Assembly: GCF_947039605.1 (NCBI RefSeq)
Contig: NZ_CAMQZG010000026.1
Location: 1 to 49,508 of the forward strand
Source: an uncultured Clostridium sp.
GTDB taxonomy: Bacteria; Bacillota; Clostridia; Clostridiales; Clostridiaceae
DNA: 49,508 nucleotides
Direction of reading: 5' to 3'
Shown: positions 16,318-25,092 of the stretch, in pieces
Position numbering within the stretch: the first letter of the stretch is position 1
Layout: every line of letters begins with the position of its first letter
Made by a program: the position numbers and the translations under genes
The notes under the pieces: model-generated
Seen by the model: the letters and a program-made list of their open reading frames with translations, nothing else
Told to the model about the DNA's origin: nothing
Database searches by the model: none

Positions 16318-17265
16318 ATGATATTAATTCTGAGTTCAATTATAGTTATATTAATAATAATTCTTATAAGTAGTTTTTATCTTCAAAAAGCAAAGATTAG
16401 GGAGCTTAGAAAAAATCTTGATTTTATAGTTAGTAGTGATACTAATAAAGAGATAACTACATCAACTTTTGATAAGGAACTTATAGCAATAGCTAAAGAT
16501 ATAAATCAAATTCTTAGAAAGAATAAGGAAAATGATATAAAGCTTAGAAAAATGCAGAAAGCTCTTAAAACAACAATAGTTAGCATAGCACATGACCTTA
16601 GAACACCATTAACTTCTATAAGTGGATATCTTCAATTAATTGAAAAAGGTAATATATCAGAAGAAAAAAAGACCGAATATGTAAAAGTTATTAATGGTAG
16701 GATTTCTATAGTTCAAAAAATGTTAGATTTACTTTTTGAGTTTATAAGATTAGAGAACGATGATATAAATTTAGAAGTTGAAAAAGTAAATGTTGATGAT
16801 ATTCTACGGGATACTCTAGCAGTTTATTATTGCGATTTTATTAAAAAGATGGGAAATAAAGAGCCAAAGATAATAATTCCAGAAAAGAAAATAGTTTTGT
16901 ATGGTGATAAGAGTGCATTAACTAGAGTATTTAATAATATAATTTATAACTCACTTATTCATGGAGAAAATTATTATAGAATAGAACTTGAAGAAACTGA
17001 TAAAGAAATTATTATTAGTTTTGCTAATGAAACTTCATCTATAGAAGTTGAGGATGTAGAGTTTATTTTTGATAGATTTTTTACAGCAGATAAGTCTAAA
17101 TTAAGAAAAACAACAGGACTTGGACTTTCAATATCTAAACTTTTGGTGGAAAAAATGAATGGAAACATAAGTGCAAATATTAACAATAGAATATTTGAAA
17201 TTAAAATTAAATTGAGAAAAAACAATATAGATAATAAAAAAGAACTTATAAATAGAAGATTATAA
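16318..17265 (+). CDS. Sensor histidine kinase
   Basis: 315 residues. A single N-terminal membrane helix (about 2-22) has essentially no extracellular domain. A HisKA H-box SIAHDLRTPLTSISGY (phosphorylated His at about 95), an N-box FNNIIYNSLIHG and G-boxes including TGLGLSISKLLVEKMNG follow. Such kinases without an external sensor often read the state of their partner ABC transporter rather than the ligand itself. The gene is last in the RR-ABC-permease-HK module and starts 2 bp after the permease stop. Confidence 0.9.
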   Translation: MILILSSIIVILIIILISSFYLQKAKIRELRKNLDFIVSSDTNKEITTSTFDKELIAIAKDINQILRKNKENDIKLRKMQKALKTTIVSIAHDLRTPLTSISGYLQLIEKGNISEEKKTEYVKVINGRISIVQKMLDLLFEFIRLENDDINLEVEKVNVDDILRDTLAVYYCDFIKKMGNKEPKIIIPEKKIVLYGDKSALTRVFNNIIYNSLIHGENYYRIELEETDKEIIISFANETSSIEVEDVEFIFDRFFTADKSKLRKTTGLGLSISKLLVEKMNGNISANINNRIFEIKIKLRKNNIDNKKELINRRL

Positions 17266-17293
17266 AAATCTTTTATTTATAAGTTCTTTTTTT
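17236..17293 (+). terminator. Rho-independent terminator overlapping the kinase 3' end
   Basis: AAAAGAACTTATAAAT (inside the last codons) pairs with ATTTATAAGTTCTTTT, followed by T-rich sequence. It ends the two-component/ABC module. Confidence 0.8.
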
Positions 17294-17402
17294 ATGTTTT
17301 ATGGAAGATTTAATATTAATTTTGAAAGTGTGTAGAAAACTTTAAAATATAGTATAATTTAAATTGATAGTTTACAAATGAATAGAGTTGGGAGAGTAAC
17401 AG

Positions 17403-18170
17403 ATGAAAAAACATATTGGAATAGTAATTTTACTTGTGTTATTAACAGGTGCTTTAAGAATCTTTGGGGCTGATTTTACAGAGATTTTTTGTATGGGCTT
17501 TGTTATTATGATTTATGGAGTATTTATTGCGAGAATGATTTCAAAAAATACTGAAAGTAAATTTATAAAAATCTTATCAGGTTTGTATAGATTTGCAGTC
17601 GCTATTTTTGTTATTAGTTTTATTATTATTGAAGGAATTATTTGGTATGATATTATTGATAGTGATTTATCAAAAAATGTACCAAATAGCGATTATATTA
17701 TAGTCTTAGGTGCAGGGCTTGAGGGTTCTAAACCAGGGAATGTTTTAATTGAAAGGTTAAATGTTGCACTTGATTATTTAAATACTCATAAAGATACAAA
17801 AGTGATTTGTTCAGGTGGACAAGGTGTATCAGAGGATGTACCAGAGTCAGTTGCAATGAGTAATTATTTTATTAATCATGGAATAAATAAAAGCAGGATT
17901 CTTCAAGATAATAAATCAATGTCTACAATACAAAATTTAGAGTTTAGTAAAAATATATTATATGGTAGAGGGGATGCTAAAGATAAAGTATCCGTTGTTA
18001 CAAGTAGTTTTAATATATTAAGAGCTAGAATTATTTCAGATCAAATAGGGATTAATGCAGATTATATAGGTTCAGATAGTAATTTTAGATTTAATATAAA
18101 TTATTCTATAAGAGAATTTGGAGCTATAATTGATAACTATGCAAAACTTAAAATAGAAGAATATATTTAG
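17403..18170 (+). CDS. YdcF/ElyC-family (DUF218) membrane protein
   Basis: 255 residues. Two or three N-terminal membrane helices (about 5-20, 24-44, 60-82) precede a DUF218 domain (about 95-255) with DYIIVLGAGLEG, ICSGGQG, SVAMSNYFINHGI and STIQNLEFSK, the conserved sequence of the family. Members such as ElyC and SanA are linked to envelope biogenesis and vancomycin sensitivity in other bacteria; the reaction is not established. It is monocistronic with GGGAG before ATG. Confidence 0.8.
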   Translation: MKKHIGIVILLVLLTGALRIFGADFTEIFCMGFVIMIYGVFIARMISKNTESKFIKILSGLYRFAVAIFVISFIIIEGIIWYDIIDSDLSKNVPNSDYIIVLGAGLEGSKPGNVLIERLNVALDYLNTHKDTKVICSGGQGVSEDVPESVAMSNYFINHGINKSRILQDNKSMSTIQNLEFSKNILYGRGDAKDKVSVVTSSFNILRARIISDQIGINADYIGSDSNFRFNINYSIREFGAIIDNYAKLKIEEYI

Positions 18171-18175
18171 TAGGA

Positions 18176-18212
18176 AGAGTTAAAGTCAATAGATGGCTTT
18201 AGCTCTTTTTTT
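18176..18212 (+). terminator. Rho-independent terminator
   Basis: AGAGTTAAAGTC pairs with GGCTTTAGCTCT (two G-U pairs) and is followed by T7. It ends the YdcF-family gene. Confidence 0.75.
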
Positions 18213-18215
18213 GTT

Positions 18216-18869
18216 TACAAATAATTGCACAAAACTAAAGATGAACTTATTATGTAGGATTAGATAGGTTATAGAAAATAACACACAAAGATTAAATGAT
18301 AAAAAAATTTTAATAACTATGAAAAACTAAGGATGGAATATCAATAAAGTGGCTATTTTAAAATACACTAGTAAAAATTATTGACACACAATACAAAAAA
18401 CACTTATTTTACAAAGGTTAAAGAGGCAATTCTAATGTAGCGAAAAATTTCTATTATATATAAGGAAGGAACTCAAATTACAATAGTAATATTAAATATT
18501 ATCAAGATAGTAAATACTACTAAAATTTCTACAAAAGTGGTTAAAAGGAAAAACAACACACTAGAAAGCTCTTTATAGCTGAATTTAAGGCGTGAAAACT
18601 AGTTATTTAGAGAATTTTTCATATAAAATTACTAGAAAAATGGACAAACTTTAGATTTATTGAACTTTTTCTAAAATGTATAAATATTTATATAACTCAT
18701 ATTGACATAAAAACATTTTATTGGTAATTTTGTAATTGTATTTAACGATAAATTGTTTTGAAGGGCAAATTAGAAAATTTACAGTTATTTTTGAGTTTGG
18801 TGTAAAGGATTTAATAGCACCATAAATAGTAGTTAATATTAAAATTTAATAAAGAGGGAGAGAAGTTAT
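18216..18869. other. Long intergenic region upstream of the beta-glucoside operon
   Basis: About 650 bp with no intact gene. A good promoter is TTGACA (18702-18707), 17 bp, then TAATTT (18725-18730), giving a leader of about 130 nt before the PTS gene. A second promoter-like pair, TTGACA / TTATTT with a 17-bp spacer, starts near 18381. At about 18560-18600 a short broken frame reads RKLFIAEFKA, which faintly recalls an IS3 OrfA, too little to call. No clear cre site or antiterminator hairpin is visible. Confidence 0.5.
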
Positions 18870-20192
18870 ATGGAAACATTAGTTAATCGATTTGCTGGAG
18901 TCTTAGAAAAATATTTAATGCCTCTAGCAGCATTTACAGCTGGTCAAAGACATCTTTGTGCATTGCGTGATGGGTTTATTGCGACAGTTCCAATTAGTAT
19001 GGTTGGATCAATCGTAATCATGTTAAAAGAAGTTTTATTTTTAGAATGGTCAATTATTGGTGAAAAACTTAATAAAATTCCATTTTATCATGAGAGCATT
19101 CAACCTATGCTTGATAAAACAGTTATTTCTGTTTTAAATCAAATTTGGTGGGGTACATTAGCACTTGGTATTATATTTTCAGTATTTAGTATTTCGTATT
19201 GTCTTGCAAAAATCAATAAAGTTGATAAAGTTTCAGCAGGACTTATTTCAACAGTTGCTTATCTTATTTTAACACCGCAATCATATGGTGATGGTGGATT
19301 TGGTAGTATGTCTTGGACATATTTTAACTCAGAAGCTTTATTTACAGGGATGATTGTAGCATTTACCGCTACCGAATTGTATACATTTGCAGTAAGAAAA
19401 GGTTGGACTATAAAAATGCCAAAGCAGGTTCCACCAGCAGTTTCAAAAGCATTTTCAGCTATTATTCCAGCAGCACTTGTATTTACAGTGTTTGGAATAG
19501 TATCAACAATTTTCTTAGTTGGATTAGATTCAAGTGTTAAAGATTTTATAAATATGATGCTTCAAAAGCCTTTAACTAATCTTGGACAATCAGTATTTAC
19601 ATTAATATTCTTAGTATTTATTCATCAAGTATTATGGTTCTTTGGACTGCATGGTACATTAATAGTTGGACCAGCTTATGATATGGTTTGGGGTGCTGCA
19701 CTTAAAAGCAACTCAGAGGCCATATTAATACATGGTACAGAGCCAACTCATGCAATCACAAGAAATATGATTGACGTATATGCTATGCATGGTGGATCAG
19801 GAGCGACACTTGGACTTGTTATTGCAATATTTATATTCTCAAAAAGAGAAGAACATAGAGAATTTGCAAAACTTACAGTTATGCCAAGTACATTCCAAAT
19901 TAATGAACCAGTTATATATGGTTTGCCAATAGTATTAAATCCTATTATGTGTCTGCCATTTATCTTTGTACCAGTTATTCTGGTATTTATAGGTTGGTTC
20001 TTTACCGCAGTAATACCATTTGCGGGACATATATATATAGCACCACCTTGGGTAATGCCACCAGTTATATCAGCTTTCTTAGCAACAGGGGGAGATATGG
20101 GAGCTACAATACTTGCAGCATGTACATTTGTATTATCAATTGTTATGTATGCACCTTTTGTAATTTTAGCAAACAAGGATATTCAAAAATAA
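18870..20192 (+). CDS. celB: PTS cellobiose/beta-glucoside transporter, EIIC component
   Basis: 440 residues of the lactose/cellobiose EIIC family. MPLAAFTAGQRHLCALRDGF near the N-terminus, about ten membrane helices, FGLHGTLIVGP, THAITRNMIDVYAMHGGSGAT and the substrate-site motif NEPVIYGLPIVLNPI are all family marks. It imports a beta-glucoside with phosphorylation at C6, using phosphate relayed by EIIA and EIIB. Neither EIIA nor EIIB is encoded next to it, so they must come from another locus. The gene leads an operon with a ROK protein and a GH1 enzyme. Confidence 0.9.
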   Translation: METLVNRFAGVLEKYLMPLAAFTAGQRHLCALRDGFIATVPISMVGSIVIMLKEVLFLEWSIIGEKLNKIPFYHESIQPMLDKTVISVLNQIWWGTLALGIIFSVFSISYCLAKINKVDKVSAGLISTVAYLILTPQSYGDGGFGSMSWTYFNSEALFTGMIVAFTATELYTFAVRKGWTIKMPKQVPPAVSKAFSAIIPAALVFTVFGIVSTIFLVGLDSSVKDFINMMLQKPLTNLGQSVFTLIFLVFIHQVLWFFGLHGTLIVGPAYDMVWGAALKSNSEAILIHGTEPTHAITRNMIDVYAMHGGSGATLGLVIAIFIFSKREEHREFAKLTVMPSTFQINEPVIYGLPIVLNPIMCLPFIFVPVILVFIGWFFTAVIPFAGHIYIAPPWVMPPVISAFLATGGDMGATILAACTFVLSIVMYAPFVILANKDIQK

Positions 20193-20206
20193 AAATATTT
20201 AAAGAG

Positions 20207-20242
20207 TTAGATTTTATCATAGGATAAAATCTAATTTCTTTG
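20207..20242 (+). terminator. Intra-operon hairpin (partial terminator or processing site)
   Basis: TTAGATTTTATC and GATAAAATCTAA form a perfect 12-bp stem with a 4-nt loop, followed by only a weak T-rich stretch (TTTCTTTG). It lies between the EIIC gene and the ROK gene and may lower expression of the downstream genes or stabilise the upstream mRNA end. Confidence 0.6.
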
Positions 20243-20268
20243 ATTTATTGGATTAAGAGGAGAGTTTT

Positions 20269-21159
20269 ATGAGAAATATTTTAGCTATAGATATTGGGGG
20301 AACTAATATCAAATATGGAGTTATAAGCTTAGATGGACAGATTTTGTTTAAAGGTAGTGTAGAAACTATCCGAAAAGGAACTGAAATTTTAGAAACAATA
20401 GTAAAATTATTTTTAGATAATAAAGAAACTTATAATCTTGAGGGTGTGGGAATAAGTAGCCCTGGGATAATAAATTCTGATACAGGAGCTATGAAAGTTC
20501 AAGGAGCACTTGAAGATTTTAATGATTTTAATTTAAGAGATATTCTAAGAGATAGACTAAAAACTAATGTTGAAATTGAAAATGATGCTAAGTGTGTTGT
20601 TCTTGCAGAAAAATGGTTAGGTAATGGAAAAGAGTGCGAAACATTTTTAGTTATGACAATAGGAACAGGTGTTGGTGGTGGAGCTTTTATAAATAATAAA
20701 CTTCACAAAGGTGCAGATTTTATGGCTGGTGAAATTGGATTTATGATTACATCTGGTATAAATAATAATACACCGTCTAATTCAACTATAAGCAATACAT
20801 GCAGTACATATATGCTAAGAAGGTTATATGCACAAAGAACTAATAAAAAAATAGAAGATGTTAGTGGTGAGTATGTTTTCGAGCAAGCAGAAAAGGGAGA
20901 TATACATGCACAAGACCAAATAGTTAAATTCTATGAAAGTCTTTCAATAGCACTTCATAACCTTTACTTTATACTTAACCCAGATAAAATTTTAATTGGT
21001 GGGGGAATTAGCGTTAGAGAAGATATTATTTATGAACTTAAAAGAAGAGTTGATTCATATTCTAGCTTTGGTAAAGACTTTGTTTTAGAAAGATGTGAGT
21101 TTTCAAATGATTCAGGTATTATAGGTGCAGTTAAAAATTATATGGATAGAGTAAATTAA
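20269..21159 (+). CDS. ROK-family sugar kinase
   Basis: 296 residues, with no N-terminal HTH, so a kinase rather than a ROK repressor. The ATP-binding motif DIGGTNIKYG (about 6-15), GVGISSPGII, the catalytic ENDAKCVVLAEKWLGNG (Asp about 105) and TIGTGVGGG are present. The usual ROK zinc-binding CXCGXXGC motif is not seen: the region around TISNTCSTYML has only one Cys of this kind. It may phosphorylate glucose released inside the cell or act in sensing. AGAGGAG precedes ATG; it is co-directional with PTS EIIC and GH1. Confidence 0.85.
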   Translation: MRNILAIDIGGTNIKYGVISLDGQILFKGSVETIRKGTEILETIVKLFLDNKETYNLEGVGISSPGIINSDTGAMKVQGALEDFNDFNLRDILRDRLKTNVEIENDAKCVVLAEKWLGNGKECETFLVMTIGTGVGGGAFINNKLHKGADFMAGEIGFMITSGINNNTPSNSTISNTCSTYMLRRLYAQRTNKKIEDVSGEYVFEQAEKGDIHAQDQIVKFYESLSIALHNLYFILNPDKILIGGGISVREDIIYELKRRVDSYSSFGKDFVLERCEFSNDSGIIGAVKNYMDRVN

Positions 21160-21198
21160 TTATATATTTAATTTAAAAGATAAAGGAGAATGAACTAT

Positions 21199-22587
21199 AT
21201 GGATAAAAAATTAGTATTTCCAAAAGATTTTTGGTGGGGAAGTGCCACTTCAGGACCACAGTCAGAGGGTGATTTTAATAAACCTCATAAAAGTGTTTTT
21301 GATAAATGGTTTGAGGTTGAACCTGAACTTTTCTTTAATGGTGTAGGGCCAAAGGTAACATCAAATTTTTATAATACGTATAAAGAAGATATTGCTATGC
21401 TTAAAGAAATAGGGCTTAATTCATTTAGAACATCAATCCAATGGACAAGACTTATAAAAGATTTGGAAACAGGAGAGCCAGATGAGGATGGTGTAAGATT
21501 TTATAATGATGTAATAGATGAATGTATCAAAAATGATATTATTCCAGTTATGAATTTACATCACTTTGATTTACCAGTTGAACTTTATGAAAAATATAAA
21601 GGTTGGGAATCATCTCATGTTACAGATTTATTTGCAAAGTTTGCAGCAACTGCTTTTGAGTTATTTGGTGATAGAGTAAAAACTTGGATAACTTTTAATG
21701 AGCCTATAGTTGTTATAGAAGGACAATATTTATATCAATTCCATTATCCAAAGGTTATTGATGGTAAAAAATTCATACAGGCTATGTTTAATATAAATCT
21801 TGCATCAGCAAAGGCAATTAAAAAATATAAAGAGCAAGGTCAAGATGGGGCTATTGGTATAGTTTTAAATCTTGCACCACCATACCCAAAAGATTCTAAT
21901 GATGAAGAAGATTTAAAAGCAGCAGAAATAACAGATGTAATGTTTAATAGATGTTTCCTTGATCCTGCGGCTAAAGGAGAATTTCCAAAACTTCTAACAG
22001 ATATTTTAGAAAAAGATGGTGTTATGTGGGTAGAAGAAGAAAATGACATGGAGATTATCAGAAAAAATACTGTTGATTTTCTTGGGATAAATTATTATCA
22101 ACCACTTAGAGTGAAAAAGAGAGAAACGGAGTTTAAAGGTTCTACATGGATGCCTAATATATACTTTGAAGGTTATCAAATGCCAGGCAGAAGAATGAAT
22201 CCTCATAGAGGATGGGAGATATATCCTAAAGGTATGTATGATATAGCGATAAATATTAAAGATAACTATGATAATATACCTTGGTTCATTTCAGAAAATG
22301 GAATGGGAGTTGAAGGCGAAGAAAAGTTTATGAATGCAGATGGAATTATTGAAGACGATTATAGAATAGAATTCTTTGAGGAACATCTTACATTTTTACA
22401 TCAGGCAATAGAAGAAGGTGCAAATTGTTTTGGTTTCCATTCATGGACACCTATAGATTGCTGGTCATGGTGTAATGCTTATAAAAATAGATATGGATAT
22501 ATAGCTTTAGATTTAGAAACTGGAAAGAAAAAAATTAAGAAATCAGGCAGATGGATTAAAGAAGTTGCTAAGAATAATGGGTTTTAA
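21199..22587 (+). CDS. GH1 6-phospho-beta-glucosidase
   Basis: 462 residues from ATG 21199; ATG 21190 is only 1 nt from the AAAGGAG site. The GH1 acid/base is in WITFNEP (Glu about 165) and the nucleophile in ISENGMG (Glu about 364). The start FPKDFWWGSATSGPQSEG is typical. Its place after a PTS EIIC implies that the substrate is a 6-phospho-beta-glucoside, cleaved to glucose-6-phosphate and an aglycone or glucose. The C-terminal phosphate-binding loop lies around GKKKIKKSGRW. A terminator follows. Confidence 0.9.
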   Translation: MDKKLVFPKDFWWGSATSGPQSEGDFNKPHKSVFDKWFEVEPELFFNGVGPKVTSNFYNTYKEDIAMLKEIGLNSFRTSIQWTRLIKDLETGEPDEDGVRFYNDVIDECIKNDIIPVMNLHHFDLPVELYEKYKGWESSHVTDLFAKFAATAFELFGDRVKTWITFNEPIVVIEGQYLYQFHYPKVIDGKKFIQAMFNINLASAKAIKKYKEQGQDGAIGIVLNLAPPYPKDSNDEEDLKAAEITDVMFNRCFLDPAAKGEFPKLLTDILEKDGVMWVEEENDMEIIRKNTVDFLGINYYQPLRVKKRETEFKGSTWMPNIYFEGYQMPGRRMNPHRGWEIYPKGMYDIAINIKDNYDNIPWFISENGMGVEGEEKFMNADGIIEDDYRIEFFEEHLTFLHQAIEEGANCFGFHSWTPIDCWSWCNAYKNRYGYIALDLETGKKKIKKSGRWIKEVAKNNGF

Positions 22588-22602
22588 AAATCTATAAAAG
22601 AT

Positions 22603-22643
22603 GGGTTAATGTCTAATAAAACAGATATTAGCTCATTTTTTTT
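22603..22643 (+). terminator. Rho-independent terminator
   Basis: GGGTTAATGTCT pairs with AGATATTAGCTC (three G-U pairs) and is followed by ATTTTTTTT. It ends the beta-glucoside operon. Confidence 0.75.
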
Positions 22644-22684
22644 AAAAAATTATTTTTGTAAAATGGCTTAAAAACTAGGGTTAG

Positions 22685-22699
22685 TAATAATCATTATTA
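22685..22699. promoter_or_regulatory. Fur/PerR-type 7-1-7 inverted repeat upstream of suf
   Basis: TAATAATCATTATTA is a perfect 7-1-7 palindrome, differing from the Fur box TGATAATNATTATCA and from the PerR box TTATAATNATTATAA at two positions each. It lies about 220 bp before sufC. Control of Fe-S assembly by an iron or peroxide regulator is plausible; no such regulator is encoded in the window, and the promoter between box and gene is not clear. Confidence 0.5.
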
Positions 22700-22919
22700 A
22701 AAAATTAAAGTTTTTTTCAATTTGCTATTTATTAATTCCGAGAAAAATAGTAGAATATAAATAACGTACTAAATAAGTACAAATTTGAAATGTTAATTAA
22801 TACATACAGAAATAATTAAATTGAAGAATATAAATAAAAGTTTTTTGTTCTAGAAATACGTTTTTAAATCAGAGTAAAACGCTAAGAATTTCTAGGTTAT
22901 CGTAGGAGGATAAGTTAAA

Positions 22920-23660
22920 ATGAATAGATTATTAGAAGTTAAAGGTCTTAAATCAAAGGCTGATGATAAAGAAATATTAAAAGGTTTAGATTTAGTAGTA
23001 AACAAGGGAGAAGTTCACGTTATAATGGGACCTAATGGTGCTGGTAAGTCAACACTTGCTAACACACTTATGAGCCACCCAAGATATAAGCAAACTGCTG
23101 GAGAGATAATTTTTGGTGGAGAAGATATTTCAAAACTTAAAACAGATGAGAGAGCTAAAAAAGGTTTATTCTTATCATTCCAAACACCAGAGGAAATTCC
23201 AGGAATCACAGTTGAGAATTTCTTAAAAACAGCTAGAACTTCTATTACAGGAGAGCCTGTTAAATATTTAAAATTTAGTAGTGAGCTTAAAAAAATAAGT
23301 GATAGTCTAAAAATTGAAAAAGGATATTTAAGAAGATATTTAAATGTTGGTTTCTCAGGTGGAGAAAAGAAAAAGAATGAAGTATTACAATTACTAGCTT
23401 TAAATCCAAAGCTTGCTATACTAGATGAAACAGATTCAGGTCTTGATGTAGATGCTGTAAGAATAGTATCAGAAGGAATCAAGATGTTTGCGAATGAAGA
23501 AAATGCAGTTTTAATTATAACTCATAATAGTAAAATATTAGATAGTTTAAAAGTTGACTATGTTCATATTTTAGTAGATGGAAAGATTGTTAAAACAGGA
23601 GATGCATCTCTTGCAAATGAAATCCAAGAAAAAGGATTCGAAGAATATAAAAATAACTAA
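22920..23660 (+). CDS. sufC: SufC, ATPase of the Fe-S cluster scaffold
   Basis: 246 residues. ABC-type ATPase with Walker A GPNGAGKST (about 37-45), signature FSGGEKKKNEVLQL and Walker B LAILDETDSGLD. It is a soluble cytoplasmic ATPase that binds SufB and SufD. The family-specific KKKNE after the signature separates SufC from transport ATPases. AGGAGGA is 9 nt before ATG. It is first of the sufCBDSU operon, the common Gram-positive arrangement, with a long (about 280 bp) leader upstream. Confidence 0.95.
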   Translation: MNRLLEVKGLKSKADDKEILKGLDLVVNKGEVHVIMGPNGAGKSTLANTLMSHPRYKQTAGEIIFGGEDISKLKTDERAKKGLFLSFQTPEEIPGITVENFLKTARTSITGEPVKYLKFSSELKKISDSLKIEKGYLRRYLNVGFSGGEKKKNEVLQLLALNPKLAILDETDSGLDVDAVRIVSEGIKMFANEENAVLIITHNSKILDSLKVDYVHILVDGKIVKTGDASLANEIQEKGFEEYKNN

Positions 23661-23679
23661 TAAGTGAGGTGGATTAATA

Positions 23680-25092
23680 ATGGAAGATAAAAGAAAAAAA
23701 TCTGAAATTTCTGACATGGACAGAGGAATTTACGATGTTAAAAATAAAGATGAATTTGAATATAAAACAGATAAAGGTCTTACAAAAGAAGTTGTAGACA
23801 CTATATCAGAAGAAAAAAATGAACCACAGTGGATGAGAGATTTTAGATTAAAAGCTCTTGAAACTTATCATGAAATAGATTTACCAACTTGGGGACCAGA
23901 TCTTAGTGAATTAAATATGGATGATATTGTTGCTTATGTTAAACCAAAAGGTAAGCTTGCAGAAAATTGGGATGAAGTACCAGAAGATATTAGAAAAACT
24001 TTTGACCTTTTAGGTATTCCAGAAGCTGAGAAAGAATCTCTTGCAGGAGTTGGAGCACAGTATGATTCAGAGGTTGTTTATCATAGTATTAAAGCAGAAC
24101 TTGTAGAACAAGGTGTTATATATACAGATATGGAAACTGCTTTAAATGAGTATGAAGATTTAGTTAAAGAGTACTTTATGAAATGTGTACCAGTTAATGA
24201 CCATAAATTTGCTGCATTACATGGAGCTGTTTGGTCAGGTGGGTCATTTGTTTATGTACCTGAAAATGTGCATGTAGATATTCCACTTCAGTCATATTTT
24301 AGATTAAACTCACCAGGAGCTGGTCAATTTGAACATACTCTTATAATTGTAGAAAAAGGAGCTAGTCTTCATTTTATCGAAGGATGTTCTGCACCTAAAT
24401 ACAATTTAACTAATCTCCATGCAGGATGTGTTGAGTTATTTGTTAAAGAGGATGCAACTCTTAGATATTCAACAATAGAGAACTGGTCAAAAAATATGAT
24501 GAACCTTAATACAAAGAGAGCTGTAGTAGATAAAAATGGAAAAATTGAATGGGTTTCAGGATCATTTGGTTCAAGAGTTTCAATGCTATACCCAACAAGT
24601 GTACTTAGAGGGGAAAATGCTAAAGCTGAGTTTACAGGAGTTTCATTTGCAGGGGCAGGACAAGATTTAGACACAGGTGCTAAGATTATCCATGCTGCTA
24701 AAAATACATCTTCAACAATAAATTCAAAATCAATTTCTAAAGATGGTGGGACTGCAACATATAGAGGGCTTGTACAAGTCAATGCTAATGCTACAGGTTC
24801 AAAATCTACAGTTTCATGTGAATCATTAATGCTTGATGAAATATCAAAATCAGATACAATACCAACTATTGATATTGCAACTGATGATGTAGAAATGAGT
24901 CACGAAGCTAAAATAGGTAAAATAAGTGATGATGCTATCTTCTATCTTATGAGTAGAGGAATTAGTGAGGAAGAAGCGAAAGCTATGATAGTTAGAGGGT
25001 TTGTTGAACCTATATCAAAAGAGTTACCACTTGAGTATGCAGTTGAGATGAATAATTTAATTACTCTTGAGCTTGAAGGGAGTATAGGATAA
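23680..25092 (+). CDS. sufB: SufB, Fe-S cluster scaffold
   Basis: 470 residues with the right-handed beta-helix core of SufB. Conserved blocks include ALHGAVWSGGSFVYVPENVHV, HFIEGCSAPKY (its Cys is the likely persulfide or cluster ligand), GKIEWVSGSFGSRVSMLYP and the C-terminal SRGISEEEAKAMIVRGF that pairs with SufD. It assembles clusters in the cytoplasm with SufC and SufD. GAGGTGG precedes ATG, 20 bp after sufC. Confidence 0.95.
   Translation: MEDKRKKSEISDMDRGIYDVKNKDEFEYKTDKGLTKEVVDTISEEKNEPQWMRDFRLKALETYHEIDLPTWGPDLSELNMDDIVAYVKPKGKLAENWDEVPEDIRKTFDLLGIPEAEKESLAGVGAQYDSEVVYHSIKAELVEQGVIYTDMETALNEYEDLVKEYFMKCVPVNDHKFAALHGAVWSGGSFVYVPENVHVDIPLQSYFRLNSPGAGQFEHTLIIVEKGASLHFIEGCSAPKYNLTNLHAGCVELFVKEDATLRYSTIENWSKNMMNLNTKRAVVDKNGKIEWVSGSFGSRVSMLYPTSVLRGENAKAEFTGVSFAGAGQDLDTGAKIIHAAKNTSSTINSKSISKDGGTATYRGLVQVNANATGSKSTVSCESLMLDEISKSDTIPTIDIATDDVEMSHEAKIGKISDDAIFYLMSRGISEEEAKAMIVRGFVEPISKELPLEYAVEMNNLITLELEGSIG

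Noticed and set aside
18560-18600. IS3 OrfA remnant (RKLFIAEFKA)
   Set aside because: Only about ten codons match loosely, and in-frame stops follow at once; recorded only as a faint possibility.
22868-22890. Catabolite-repression (cre) site upstream of suf (TAAAACGCTAAG)
   Set aside because: At least three mismatches to the cre consensus, and carbon control of suf would be unexpected.
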